A stretch of 64,000 nt of DNA from Crossiella sp. CA-258035 (GCF_030064675.1 NZ_CP116413.1:2760001-2824000), one strand, 5' to 3'; numbered from the stretch's first letter, positions 8,639 through 17,417 are shown. Notes: generated by a model from the sequence alone, not told the origin. A program made the numbers and translations.

Positions 8639-9223
8639 CGAGATGGCGCTGCTGCCAGCTCGTCCGGACTTGCCCCTAAAGGCTGTGGTCTACCGCGGCA
8701 AGATCCTCAATGCGCTCAGAAGGCTGCTCGACGCGGCACCAAGCCCGACTGGCCACCTCTCCCATGAGTGTTCTGCTGTTGCCGAACTCCGTGGCCTCGA
8801 CCCCGCAGCAGCCGCCCGGGAACACCGCAAACTCCGGACCGCCCGGCCTCGCTGGAACGGCATCCGACTGCCTGAGCTCGGCGCAGCGCATCCCGTCCGA
8901 TCGACATCGCCCCGTGGCGAGCGTGCCCTCGCAACCGACGGCACCGAGTGGTCGCGGAGGCCGCTGCCGGCGCGACCGGAACCGGTCGCCGCACTAGGCG
9001 ATCCGGGTGACGTTGACCGAAGCCGCCCGGGTAGGCGGCCGCTCAACGCCAGGGAGCGCAGGAAGTTACTATTTCGCCGTACTGGGGGCTCAACGGACGG
9101 CGCCGGGTTGTCACGAACCTGATCACGGCGGTTCTCTGCAAGCGGCATCGCACGGCTGCGCGAGGCAGCTCACCGATGTGCGCCCAGCGCAGCAGCAGCG
9201 CGGCCATTCTGAATGGGGGACCG
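8639..9223. other. gap without a convincing gene
   Basis: A 159-codon plus-strand frame (8643-9122) is open, but its composition is Arg/Pro-rich without a domain, with weak third-position bias and no ribosome-binding site that decides a start. I see no RNA gene or strong hairpin. The stretch presumably holds the promoters of the divergent NLR-like and PknH-like units. Confidence 0.4.
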
Positions 9224-10054
9224 ATGAACCAGCCACCACCGGCCGGAGAGTTACCACAGGAACCGGAGACGAGCGGGCTTCCCGCCGCTGAGCAGCAGCC
9301 TCCCACAGCGGAAGAACCCACCACACCAGGCGCCGGCCCTCAGCCACCACCACCCGCACCCGCACCCGCCGCGCAGCCGGCCCCCGCCCGGCCGCGCAGG
9401 CGCCTCTGGTGGATCGCCGCCGCTGTCGTGGTCGTCCTGGTGGCGGCAGCGGGTGTCACCTGGTGGACGTGGCCCTCGGGGATGAGCGCGGTGCCGGGCA
9501 CGGTGCAGGCCAGCGTTCTGCCGGCCGAAGACGTCAGCAAGGCGCTCGGGCAGACCTTGCAGTCCCAGAACGGCATCAGCGAACCACCACCGGCGCTGAC
9601 CGCCGACCCGCTGGAGTGCGCGGTGGCGGTCGGCCCGGCCACCCGGGCCGTCTACGCCGACGGCTGGACGAGTTTCGGGTCGGTGACCTACCAGGACTCC
9701 GATACCCAAGCCGACCACACCGTCACCCAGGTGATCGGCCTGTACCCCAGCAGCGACCACGCCCGCCAGGTCTTCGCCACCTTGACCAACGGCATCGCTA
9801 ACTGTCCCACCGCGGTGCGGGCAGGCGGGGCGGCAAGCCAGCGCGCCTCCCAGTGGACCTACGAACTCCACGCCGCCACCGCGGAGGCGGTGAGCTGGGT
9901 CGCGACCCAGGACGCCGGCGACGGCTGGGCCTGCCACCGGCAGGCACGGCTGAAAGAGCGCGCCGTGCTCCAGGTCGCGGTCTGCCAGGCCGGTGACAGC
10001 CGTCAGGTCGCGGCCACGATCGCCGACCAGCTCGTCAGCAGAGTGAGTGGGTGA
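9224..10054 (+). CDS. membrane-anchored PknH-type extracellular sensor domain protein
   Basis: This 276-residue protein has a Pro/Ala-rich cytoplasmic N-terminus (1-58), an RPRRR stop-transfer signal, one TM helix (about 61-82) and an extracellular domain resembling the PknH C-terminal sensor. Four cysteines are placed as in that family (DPLECAV, ANCPTA, GWACHRQ, VAVCQAG), two disulfides expected. There is no kinase domain. Start 9224 has a GGGGGA ribosome-binding site; an upstream start at 9176 is less likely. Its stop overlaps the GTG of the nuclease-toxin gene, making it the first gene of a three-gene cassette. It may sense a ligand or act at the surface together with the toxin; this is inference. 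Confidence 0.75.
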   Translation: MNQPPPAGELPQEPETSGLPAAEQQPPTAEEPTTPGAGPQPPPPAPAPAAQPAPARPRRRLWWIAAAVVVVLVAAAGVTWWTWPSGMSAVPGTVQASVLPAEDVSKALGQTLQSQNGISEPPPALTADPLECAVAVGPATRAVYADGWTSFGSVTYQDSDTQADHTVTQVIGLYPSSDHARQVFATLTNGIANCPTAVRAGGAASQRASQWTYELHAATAEAVSWVATQDAGDGWACHRQARLKERAVLQVAVCQAGDSRQVAATIADQLVSRVSG

Positions 10055-11790
10055 GGATGAAGCGCCGCAGTTCCCGCACCGTGCTGTTCTTCAAGCGTGC
10101 CTTGGCCGTCCTCTCCGTGGCCGTGCTGGTTCTCCTGCCCGGCGCGGCAGTGGCGGCCGCCGACACCGCCGTGCTGGCGCCCCCTCGCCCTGGCGGGATG
10201 GACCTCGTCGGCCAGCTCGACCCCAAGTTCCTCGCTGAGCTCAAGGCGATCGAGGCAAAGGTGCTCCGGGAGCAGGAGCAAGGCCGGCAGCTGACCCAGC
10301 AGAAGCAAGCCGAAGAAGCCAAGATCCAGGCCCACAACCAGAAATCCGCCGCGGTCCAGCAGAAAGCGGCTGGCTGGAACGGCAAGGCCGCCGCGCTGAA
10401 CCAGCAGGTCGCGGCCCTGCAGGTGCGGATCAACGCGCACAACGCCAAGCCGAACACCTTCCGGCTGCCCCAGCAGCAAGCGGCGTACGCGGCCTACAAC
10501 GCCGAAGCCGCCCAGCTCCGGTCCGAGCAGAGCCAGATGCAGGCCCGGCAGAGCGCACTCAACGCCGAGAAGGCCGCCACCACCGCTGAGCAGAACCAGG
10601 TAGCCAGCGAGGGACAGCAGCTCGAGCAGGGGAAACAGCAGCTCAACCAGCGGATCACGGCCCACAACAACGGGATCGCCACCCTGCAGTCCCAGATGCG
10701 GAACCTGCTCGAACAGGCTGCTGCCGCGCTCCAGCAGGCCGCGACGGCGCCGCAGAACGACGGCCCAGCAGCCGATCTGGCGGCTGGCGGTGATCAAGGA
10801 CGGCCCGCGAAGGTGTCCGCGGACACCGGGCGGGCCGGCAACGACGGCGGTGACCCCAGCTCTCCGAAAGCCGTCCGCGACGCCCTGACCCAGTACGGCG
10901 AAGCCAATGGCGTCACCGTCCATCCGCAGCCGGTGCGGGTGCTGCTCACCCCCGGCACGGTGAAGCGACTCACGCCGGACAAGGCGGCGGGGCTGTCCCC
11001 CCACCGTTCCTACGACGGCCTGATCTTGAACCCGGGCGGCACGTTCACCGCGCTGGAGGTCGTGGCTCCCGGATCCTCGCCGGATCCCGTGTCCCAGGCG
11101 ATCAACGCCGGCGGGCAGGCCACCGCCTTCGTGGACGGAAGGATGCTCAACATCATCCGGGTCCAGAGCGTGCCCGGTGGCCGTCCCACCGGGCGACGGC
11201 CCGAAAAGCGGGTCGACTGCGGCCCGCAGGGCTGGGACCGGATCCAGAACACCGATGCCAGCAACGGACACCGCGCCCAGGGGATCACCGCGTGCCTGAA
11301 CCGCGGGTACCTGGCCAGCCACACCGGCACCCCGGCCAGTGCGCAGCCGCCCGGCTACCAGTGGGCGCAGAGCTTCGCCACCAGCAAGGGCCTGAGCCAG
11401 ACCCGCAACATCAACGCCTGCCACCTGCTCGGCAAGCAGCTCGGCGGGTCCGGCAGCGACCTGCGTAACCTCTCGCCCTGCGCACGCAGCGCCAACGCCA
11501 GTCAGCGAGATTCGCAGCAGTACCGGTTCAACCACATGGCTATCTGGGAGAACCAGATAAAGGCTGTGATCGACTCCGGCGACGCGCAGGTGTTGTACAG
11601 CGTGACTCCCCGGTACTCGGGCAACAGAACGGTCCCCACGAGCTACCACATGACGGTGCAGGGCACCTATCCCGACGGGACCCCGGCACTCAGCCTCAAC
11701 GCCATCGTGCCGAACATGCTTTCCAACGGGTACAACCTGGGCACCCAGACAGACGCGGGCACACCGGTCCCCACCGCCGGAATGCCGTGA
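10051..11790 (+). CDS. secreted coiled-coil protein with C-terminal DNA/RNA non-specific endonuclease domain (toxin)
   Basis: This 579-residue protein begins with a Sec signal peptide (about 1-37: basic start, hydrophobic core, AVAAADT). A long Gln/Ala/Lys coiled coil (about 57-232), a disordered linker and a middle domain (270-380) follow. The C-terminal domain resembles Endonuclea_NS_2 nucleases: INACHLLGKQLGGSGSDLRNL at about 454-474, where His458 and Asn473 are the expected catalytic and metal-binding positions. ENQIKA and PRYSG strands follow at 500-525. This modular layout is typical of polymorphic toxins. Its GTG overlaps the previous stop (an ATG two codons on is also possible). The gene 21 bp downstream encodes a SUKH-type immunity protein, which supports a toxin role. 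Confidence 0.75.
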   Translation: MRMKRRSSRTVLFFKRALAVLSVAVLVLLPGAAVAAADTAVLAPPRPGGMDLVGQLDPKFLAELKAIEAKVLREQEQGRQLTQQKQAEEAKIQAHNQKSAAVQQKAAGWNGKAAALNQQVAALQVRINAHNAKPNTFRLPQQQAAYAAYNAEAAQLRSEQSQMQARQSALNAEKAATTAEQNQVASEGQQLEQGKQQLNQRITAHNNGIATLQSQMRNLLEQAAAALQQAATAPQNDGPAADLAAGGDQGRPAKVSADTGRAGNDGGDPSSPKAVRDALTQYGEANGVTVHPQPVRVLLTPGTVKRLTPDKAAGLSPHRSYDGLILNPGGTFTALEVVAPGSSPDPVSQAINAGGQATAFVDGRMLNIIRVQSVPGGRPTGRRPEKRVDCGPQGWDRIQNTDASNGHRAQGITACLNRGYLASHTGTPASAQPPGYQWAQSFATSKGLSQTRNINACHLLGKQLGGSGSDLRNLSPCARSANASQRDSQQYRFNHMAIWENQIKAVIDSGDAQVLYSVTPRYSGNRTVPTSYHMTVQGTYPDGTPALSLNAIVPNMLSNGYNLGTQTDAGTPVPTAGMP

Positions 11791-11810
11791 CCGGGGCGAA
11801 GGAGCACTGA

Positions 11811-12353
11811 ATGAGCTCGGCAGCCGATGTGGACATCCTGATGCGGCTCATGCCACCGCCGCCCACCGGCGGGCCACACCTCGACTGGGCGGAGATCGCC
11901 CGGTCGTGGCAACGGCCGTTCCCGCCCGACTACCAGCGATTCATCCAGGCCTACGGCGCCGGGACGGTTGAGGACTTCCTGGAGGTCGTCCCCCCACAGC
12001 CGAAGGCGCCTCTGCACGAGGCCGGCTGGGACGGCATGGTCCACGAGACGGGCAACGCGGAGGACACCTGGGACATGGCGTTCAAGTCCCCCGAGCTGGC
12101 AGGGACGTCCCCGTCGCTGATCACCTGGGCAGCCTCCAGCGGTGCGGACATGTTCTGCTGGGACGCCACCGCGACGGATCCGGCGGAGTGGCCGGTGCTG
12201 GTGTTCGACCGTGGCGAAGGCAAGTTCAGCCGCTACGACTGCGGCATGGCCGAGTTCCTCACCCGCACGCTGCGGGCCGATTTCCCCACCAGTCCCCTGG
12301 ACGGGAACACCGTCCTGTGGGGCAGGGGAACGGCGACCTGGAAGCAGCTGTGA
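11811..12353 (+). CDS. SUKH/SMI1-KNR4 family immunity protein
   Basis: This 180-residue cytosolic protein shows the SMI1/KNR4 (SUKH) signature: an N-terminal helix with DWAEIARSW, the LP.DY motif as PFPPDYQRFIQAYGAG (about 41-56), FLEVVPP, and later WPVLVFDRG strands. SUKH proteins are immunity factors for nuclease toxins in contact-dependent and polymorphic toxin systems. The start has an AAGGAG ribosome-binding site. It follows the secreted nuclease by 21 bp in the same direction, the usual toxin-immunity order. The cassette ends just before the element's left attachment site, so it is chromosomal rather than element cargo. Confidence 0.75.
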   Translation: MSSAADVDILMRLMPPPPTGGPHLDWAEIARSWQRPFPPDYQRFIQAYGAGTVEDFLEVVPPQPKAPLHEAGWDGMVHETGNAEDTWDMAFKSPELAGTSPSLITWAASSGADMFCWDATATDPAEWPVLVFDRGEGKFSRYDCGMAEFLTRTLRADFPTSPLDGNTVLWGRGTATWKQL

Positions 12354-12511
12354 CATCCAGCCACTGCTGTCGCGGCGACTGATGCGAACGGAAGCGGCGG
12401 GCTGGCCGACGGTGCACGTGTCCAGCGTGCCGTGAAGCGCGACATGCTGCCCAAATGGTCCCCAACAACGAGCTGTCTAGATCGACTACCGCGATCTTGC
12501 AGAGCAACGAG

Positions 12512-12606
12512 AAAGCCCCGCTGACCTGGCTTGACGCCAGTTTCAGCGGGGCTTTCTCAGACCGTCGGGACGACAGGATTTGAACCTGCGACCCCTTGAC
12601 CCCCAG
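12512..12606. repeat. attL: displaced tRNA-Pro 3' end plus terminator
   Basis: The copy of the att repeat distal to the integrase. Positions 12565-12606 equal nucleotides 33-74 of tRNA-Pro(GGG) on the minus strand, so this is the original 3' end pushed away by integration. 12512-12555 holds the tRNA terminator: AAAGCCCCGCTGA paired with TCAGCGGGGCTTT, with a second small stem in the loop. Identity stops right after CCCCAG at 12606. Leftwards a weaker match to the right end continues to the TCTAGA motif at 12476, 36 bp outside. Confidence 0.9.
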
Positions 12607-12701
12607 GACGTTGGGGTGCCCGCAAGCTGGCAAAACAGACCTCTCCTTGATTGCTGCTGAACTCCTCAACCTGCCGGTTTCGCTGGTGTTGCTGTAGCCG
12701 T

Positions 12702-12721
12702 GGTCCACAGTTGGTCCACAG
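12702..12721 (+). promoter_or_regulatory. candidate arm-type integrase sites, left
   Basis: Two direct copies of GGTCCACAG (12702-12710 and 12713-12721) lie 96 bp inside attL with an 11-bp period. A matching pair in the same orientation lies near the right end (39648-39667). Paired arm-type sites flanking the core are typical of tyrosine-integrase attP sites. Confidence 0.45.
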
Positions 12722-12863
12722 CTGCCCCGATGACATTGCGTCAAGCGCGCGTCTCTCGCCAGGCTGACTGCGCGGCCAGTGTTCGCAGCACTCCGGCTGG
12801 AGCGGCAGAAGTCCGGAGCCTGCTCGGTGGTCTAGAAGGTGACTGTGTCCCCCACGAGTGGAC

Positions 12864-13589
12864 ATGACAACAACTCCAGCCGACACTACCTCTGTGGCGC
12901 TATCTGACATCTCAAGCGACAAGCTCCGCGCCTTGGCTGATGAGGTGGATGCGGCAGCGTCTCTGTTGCGACACGGACAGAACGTGTTGAAGGCGTACAG
13001 GTTCGCCGCTCATGACGCAGACACAGTCTTCGTCTGCCTAGCCGGCGGTGTCGAGAAACTCTTGAAACTCAGCGCGGGTATGAGGTCGCTGCACGACACA
13101 GGGAGATGGCCGTCGAGGGAAGTGATGAAGGACGAATGGGGACACAACATCGTTGAGCTTGACCGATACGTCCGCGCGCTCGTGGGTCAGCATCGATGCG
13201 ACAGCACTGTTCCCGGTCTCATAGCCGAGCTGCTAGCGACTGTCGACGCCGACCCGCATATCAAGAAGATCCTCAGTACGCTCGGTGCCTATGCCCAGGG
13301 CGGGCGATTCTACAATCTCGATCATCTCGCCTCTGCGCCGCAGCCACACACGTCACCGCGAGAACTGTGGGAAGAACTTCACCGAGGGCTCGTCAACGAC
13401 CACCCCGAGTTGCTGAATAAGTTGGCCTCACCCGGCACATCGAAAGAGGCGCGCGCGGCACTGAACGACTACATCATCAACTCGTTCGCCGGTTGGCAAG
13501 AGCTGATCACTCGTGCATGGCGGACAGGGGTGCTCGGCCAAGAAGCGAAGCGATGGGCACCACAGCTAATGCCGCCAAGGCGCTGTTGA
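12864..13589 (+). CDS. hypothetical protein
   Basis: This 241-residue soluble protein appears mainly helical and has no membrane segment. The N-terminal third carries a leucine/alanine-rich helix pair (LRALADEVDAAASLLRHG), followed by segments with EELHRGLVNDHPELL character. No family recognised. A GTG two codons upstream (12858) is an alternative start and neither has a clear ribosome-binding site. It is the first gene inside the left end of the element and its base composition is lower in GC than the transfer operon, consistent with accessory cargo of separate origin. Confidence 0.6.
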   Translation: MTTTPADTTSVALSDISSDKLRALADEVDAAASLLRHGQNVLKAYRFAAHDADTVFVCLAGGVEKLLKLSAGMRSLHDTGRWPSREVMKDEWGHNIVELDRYVRALVGQHRCDSTVPGLIAELLATVDADPHIKKILSTLGAYAQGGRFYNLDHLASAPQPHTSPRELWEELHRGLVNDHPELLNKLASPGTSKEARAALNDYIINSFAGWQELITRAWRTGVLGQEAKRWAPQLMPPRRC

Positions 13590-13615
13590 CGTCGACGAAC
13601 GTGGGCTTTCCGCGA

Positions 13616-14173
13616 TCAATTCGTTAGAGATCGCGCCATCGCTTTTCCTAGTTCGTCGCGCAAGGTGGCCGCGCTCCACTGGTGAGGCATGGCCTCGCGG
13701 TAGTCGACACCGCAGAGGTACCTGCCGACAGGCTGGAACGGGGCCTTTATCCGTGTTCTGAACCACCAGCGCCTCTGGCCGATCACGTCACTGGTACGCA
13801 CAGGGGACAGCAAATGATCACCGGCCACGCTCACGTACACCCGTTCGGTCGTCGTGCCGTCAGAGTCACTCTTGACGAGGTCGAGTTCCCAGACGCGCCG
13901 GAGCACGGTGGGGGTAGCTGCCAAGGTGCTTGTGGCGCGCCAGGAGCCAACAGTGCTCAGCCGGTACGTCTCGTACGTCCAACCCTCGTAGACCGCGGTG
14001 TCGTATTGCGGGATCGAAGGCTTCCCGAGTTCGCGACTGCGGCGAGCGAAGTCGCTGACGAGTCCAGCGATGTGTGCGTGCGCGGCGACTTCGCTCGCCT
14101 CTCGCTCAATGTGCCATCGAGCGGCCTGGGTCTGCTCATCGGCGTGCCGCCGCAGATGGTCATCAAGATTCAC
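13616..14173 (-). CDS. hypothetical protein
   Basis: This 185-residue protein is rich in charged and aromatic residues, with an N-terminal helix (DDHLRRHADEQTQAARWH) and later strand-like segments (RVYVSVAGDHLL, RRWWFRTRIKAPF). No membrane segment or known domain is seen. The GTG at 14173 is chosen because AGGAGG sits 7 nt upstream; the longer frame from 14191 would put that ribosome-binding site inside the gene. It diverges from the gene at 14320 and converges with the gene at 12864. Confidence 0.6.
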   Translation of the reverse strand: MNLDDHLRRHADEQTQAARWHIEREASEVAAHAHIAGLVSDFARRSRELGKPSIPQYDTAVYEGWTYETYRLSTVGSWRATSTLAATPTVLRRVWELDLVKSDSDGTTTERVYVSVAGDHLLSPVRTSDVIGQRRWWFRTRIKAPFQPVGRYLCGVDYREAMPHQWSAATLRDELGKAMARSLTN

Positions 14174-14319
14174 GAAGTACCTCCTACCCACAGTGTCGCG
14201 ATCTCGGCGTTGTTCGTTTCGGGTGCAGGCGGTTCAATGACACCTCCCTGGGTAACAACTTGGCGGTGGTGCAGCCCCGATGACTTCCGTCGAGCGGACC
14301 ACAAGGGTGTGATGGGTCG

Positions 14320-15099
14320 ATGACGATGCCGTCGGAGCACCAAGTATTAGCCAAGTGGGGTGAGATCGGGAAGCTGGCCGAAAAGTTGGTCGCCAGGTCG
14401 AGCACCCCAGACGGGTTTTCTATCCGACCGAGCAGTGCATTGGCCGGAGACGACAGGCACAGCAGTCCGTTTCAGGTCTCCCATGCGGTGAAGACAAGCA
14501 TCACCTCGGCGGTGGATCACCTGCATGCCTTGTGTGCCTTGGTGTTGCGTGCACAGGTACTGCACATTGCTGCTCCGGCCACGCTGGCACGGGGTGCTCT
14601 GGAGTGCGCCGCGACCGCGGTTTGGATCGCCAGCCCGGCCTCGCGGGATGAACGACTCACTCGGACCCTGCAGTGGCAGGTCAAGAACATCAAGGATGGT
14701 GACCAGGCTGCCACCAGTGCCGGGATTGCTGTGCCGACTCCACTTGAGGACCGCCTCGACAAGGTGAAGAACGTCGCTGCGGTCCGGCGTCTGCAGTACG
14801 TCCCGACGATCAAGAAGGGTTACACGAGCACCGAGGCGGTTAAGGCAGCCGAGATGTACCTTCCGTGGCAGTTAGGTGTTCTGCTGCCGTGGAGGCTGGC
14901 GTCCGGATTCGCCCACGGGCGTTCGTGGGCCATGTTGAGCTACGGCAACGTGGTTCAGACGAGCCCCACTGCCGACCCGACCGTGCAGAACCTGGTGGTG
15001 GAAAACGACCTCGGCCGTGCCTTGTTCCTCGGCTTGGCCGCAGCGCATACCGTCAAGGGCGCCGTGGAGGTGTACGAGCAGCGCGGTAGTGCGCCCTGA
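14320..15099 (+). CDS. hypothetical protein
   Basis: This 259-residue, mostly helical protein has a conserved-looking core ARGALECAATAVWIAS (about residues 89-104) and later GFAHGRSWA. These recall uncharacterised actinobacterial helical proteins with a buried Glu/His pair, but I cannot name a family. No signal peptide is seen. ATG 14320 and ATG 14326 are both possible starts. It is divergent from the gene at 14173 with 146 bp between them. Confidence 0.6.
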   Translation: MTMPSEHQVLAKWGEIGKLAEKLVARSSTPDGFSIRPSSALAGDDRHSSPFQVSHAVKTSITSAVDHLHALCALVLRAQVLHIAAPATLARGALECAATAVWIASPASRDERLTRTLQWQVKNIKDGDQAATSAGIAVPTPLEDRLDKVKNVAAVRRLQYVPTIKKGYTSTEAVKAAEMYLPWQLGVLLPWRLASGFAHGRSWAMLSYGNVVQTSPTADPTVQNLVVENDLGRALFLGLAAAHTVKGAVEVYEQRGSAP

Positions 15100-15394
15100 C
15101 GTTTGCATCTAGACCGACAACCGCGTGGTCGCAGAGGCGACGTCGGCGACCCGGCTTCAGTAGTCACCTACCCACGGGTACGAGCGCGCTCCGGCGTGGC
15201 CGCAGGCGGCTCGCGCCCTTGACACCGCTGTGGCCGAGGCCGCCGAGCATGCCTGTGCCGTTCGCAGCAAGTTAGAGATCCGGCCACCCGATCGCGGCTG
15301 ACCAGTCGGCTGCGCGACCTGGAATCACCACGTAGCGTGATGGCCGCTCGTCACGTAAGGTGACTGCCATGGTTCGGCTGCGGGGGCGGCCGAC
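15100..15394 (+). other. mob upstream region, candidate oriT
   Basis: There is no gene in this 295-bp stretch. Just before mobC there are two short hairpins: ATCAC (15324-15328) with GTGAT (15337-15341), and GTCAC (15350-15354) with GTGAC (15360-15364). A relaxase nick region usually lies next to such repeats upstream of mobC-mobA, so this is the best oriT candidate. At 15108-15125 lies an 18-bp TCTAGA motif also found 36 bp outside each att repeat. Confidence 0.3.
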
Positions 15395-15817
15395 ATGGAC
15401 GGTCCGGGGGGACTGTGTGCGATGGATGATCGTTCAGGGCGTCGTCAGCGCCGTGTGGAAGGTGGTTCGCCGAAGCGGATCAACTGCCGGACCACCGAGC
15501 CGACCTATGACCGGCTCCACGCGCTCGCGAAGGCCGCAGGGCTGTCCCTGCCGAACTACCTGATCCAGTCCGGCCTGCGAGACCGGCCCGGTGCGTGGTC
15601 TCTTCGGCAGCAGCGCTGGTGGGCCGAACAGCTTGAAGTGGTCGAAGTCCGGCTGATCCGGATCGGCACCAACCTGAACCAGATGGCGACCGCGGCCAAC
15701 GCGACCGGCGAGCTCCCCGAGGGGCTTTCCGGAGCCTTGGCCTACTTCAACGAGACCCTGGCCAGGCACCAAGCGGTGCTCGACGCGATCGCGCCGGCGG
15801 GAACGCGAGCGGCATGA
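15395..15817 (+). CDS. MobC-like relaxosome accessory protein
   Basis: This 140-residue protein has a basic ribbon-helix-helix-like N-terminal half (RRQRRVEG, then a PTYDRLHALAKAAGLSLPNYL segment) and the conserved MobC C-terminal pattern (VRLIRIGTNLNQMATAAN). MobC proteins bind oriT and help the relaxase open the strand. ATG 15422 (MDDRSGRR) is an alternative start, with a G-rich site also upstream. Its stop overlaps the start of the relaxase gene (ATGA), as in mobC-mobA operons. Confidence 0.8.
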   Translation: MDGPGGLCAMDDRSGRRQRRVEGGSPKRINCRTTEPTYDRLHALAKAAGLSLPNYLIQSGLRDRPGAWSLRQQRWWAEQLEVVEVRLIRIGTNLNQMATAANATGELPEGLSGALAYFNETLARHQAVLDAIAPAGTRAA

Positions 15818-16443
15818 TCGCCAAGGCGCCCGAGAACGGGAAGCGCGGTAGCCACACCTACGGGCTGCTGCGTTACCTGTTCTCGCCGGGCAAGGCCAAC
15901 GAGCACACCAACCCGCACCTGGTGGCCGCCTGGGACCCGGAGTGGCTGAGCGGCGGGCGGTTCGCCGACCGGGTTGGCCGGCGCGGGGGAGTAGCAACGC
16001 TCGCCCGGCAGGTCGACGCGGCAATGACCGGCCACGAGGTCGAAGTGCCCGGCGGCCACGTCTACCACGTGGTGCTCGCGGTGCCCCGCGTTGACGGGGT
16101 GCTCGGCGACGAGACCTGGCGCGAGCTCGCCGAGTCCGCGATCGAGCACATGGGCCTGGGGCCGGACCGGAGCGGCTCCGGTGGTTGCCGGTGGGTCGCG
16201 GTGCACCACGGGCTGTCGGCCGAGGGCAACGACCACGTGCACCTGCTCGTCAACCTCGTTCGCGGGGACGGGCGGATCGCGAGCACCTACCGGGACTGGC
16301 CGCGGTGGCGAGCCTGGTGCCTGGAGGCTGAGGAGCGGCTAGACCTGACCCGGACCGCGCCGGCGGGTTCTGGCCGGAAGGCCACCTCCCGGGCGGAGCT
16401 GCAGCGGGCCAAGCGGCGAGGCGGTCAAACCGACCGCGAGTGA
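15814..16443 (+). CDS. MOB-family relaxase, N-terminal nuclease part (ends at in-frame TGA)
   Basis: This 209-residue part holds the relaxase catalytic domain of actinobacterial MobA/VirD2-like enzymes: an N-terminal TYGLLRYL segment, YHVVLAVP (about 84-91) and the metal-binding HVH motif at 141-143 (GNDHVHLLVNL). The frame meets TGA at 16441-16443 after QTDRE. The next codons in the same frame (LTALVHTAAAQAGSEHEFL) continue the normal family sequence. The stop is therefore a nonsense change or a read-through site, not the natural end. It is translationally coupled to mobC. If no read-through occurs, the element keeps a truncated nuclease without its C-terminal domain. Confidence 0.75.
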   Translation: MIAKAPENGKRGSHTYGLLRYLFSPGKANEHTNPHLVAAWDPEWLSGGRFADRVGRRGGVATLARQVDAAMTGHEVEVPGGHVYHVVLAVPRVDGVLGDETWRELAESAIEHMGLGPDRSGSGGCRWVAVHHGLSAEGNDHVHLLVNLVRGDGRIASTYRDWPRWRAWCLEAEERLDLTRTAPAGSGRKATSRAELQRAKRRGGQTDRE

Positions 16444-16497
16444 CTCACCGCGCTCGTTCACACCGCGGCCGCCCAGGCCGGCAGCGAGCACGAGTTC

Positions 16498-17400
16498 TTG
16501 GACCTGGTGAAGGCCGTTGACGTTCGCGTCGCACCGCGGGTCGTCGCTGAGAAGGTGGTCGGCTACAAGGTGGCGCTGGAACCAGTCGGCGCTGCAACGG
16601 AGCCGTTCTGGCTAGCCGGATCCAGTCTTCGTCGCGACCTGTCATTGCCGCGGTTGCGCGAACGTTGGGGACCGCCTACCTCCGCGTGGGAAGCGTTCGA
16701 GGTGCGGATCTGGTCGGGCGAGGTGGAGCGTGGCTACGAGGCGGCCGCGCCGCACAACTACTGGCGGTCGGTGATGAAGGCGTTGGAGGGCGCGGACATC
16801 GAACTTAGGGACTGCCTGGGCCTGCCAGGCCCGGAACGTTGGCACCGGGTGGCCGCGCAGCTGGCGGACATGACCGCGGTGCTGGTGCGGTTCGAGCCGC
16901 TGGACACACAGCTGCGCCGAGCACATGAGCAGCTTGCCCGCGCGGCGCAACTCCCTCGCGTGCGCATCCGGGAGGCGGGCCATAAACGGGCTATCGTGCT
17001 CCCGCTGCTTGTGCGCGCGACCAGGATGGCAGCGGTTGCGAAGAGCCCGACGCCGATGGTGTTCGTCGGCGTGCTGCTACTGGTGTACGGCTTGATCCGG
17101 GCGCTGATGGCGATGGCCGACCGGTATCAGCTTCGAGCCTCTGCTCGGCAGCAGGTCGCGAGCGCAGTGCAGGCGCTGGCGGCGCATCCAAAGATCCAGG
17201 AGGAGGCCGCAAGGCCGTCCGTGTCCGGGGAGAACGCGGACGAGACAGCACCCGACTTCAGCAGCGTCAGGCCCACCGTGCGCGCTGCACGTGAGGACCC
17301 CCGGCCGGCACCTGCCGGTGTCGGCCGGGCTTCCCAGCGCGCGGGGCCGACAGTTCGGCCCCCGGCAGCGGCCTCGGCCCGCCGAACTCAAGCGCGTTGA
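16498..17400 (+). pseudogene. relaxase C-terminal part after in-frame stop
   Basis: The same reading frame as 15814-16443 continues without any frameshift. It gives the relaxase C-terminal region (EHEFLDLVKAVDVRVAPR, VVGYKVALEP, a WLAGSSLRRDLSLPRLRERW stretch), a helical domain, one hydrophobic segment (about codons 180-200 of this part) and a Pro/Ala/Arg-rich tail. The fused product would have 528 residues, normal for the family. A TTG at 16498 could allow separate translation, but no ribosome-binding site is evident. Continuous homology begins right after the stop at 16444. Confidence 0.65.
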
Positions 17401-17417
17401 ACCCTCTGGGGGGCAAG

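Noticed and set aside
8643-9122. 159-codon plus-strand frame
   Set aside because: No ribosome-binding site, domain or clear codon bias; kept only as a gap note.
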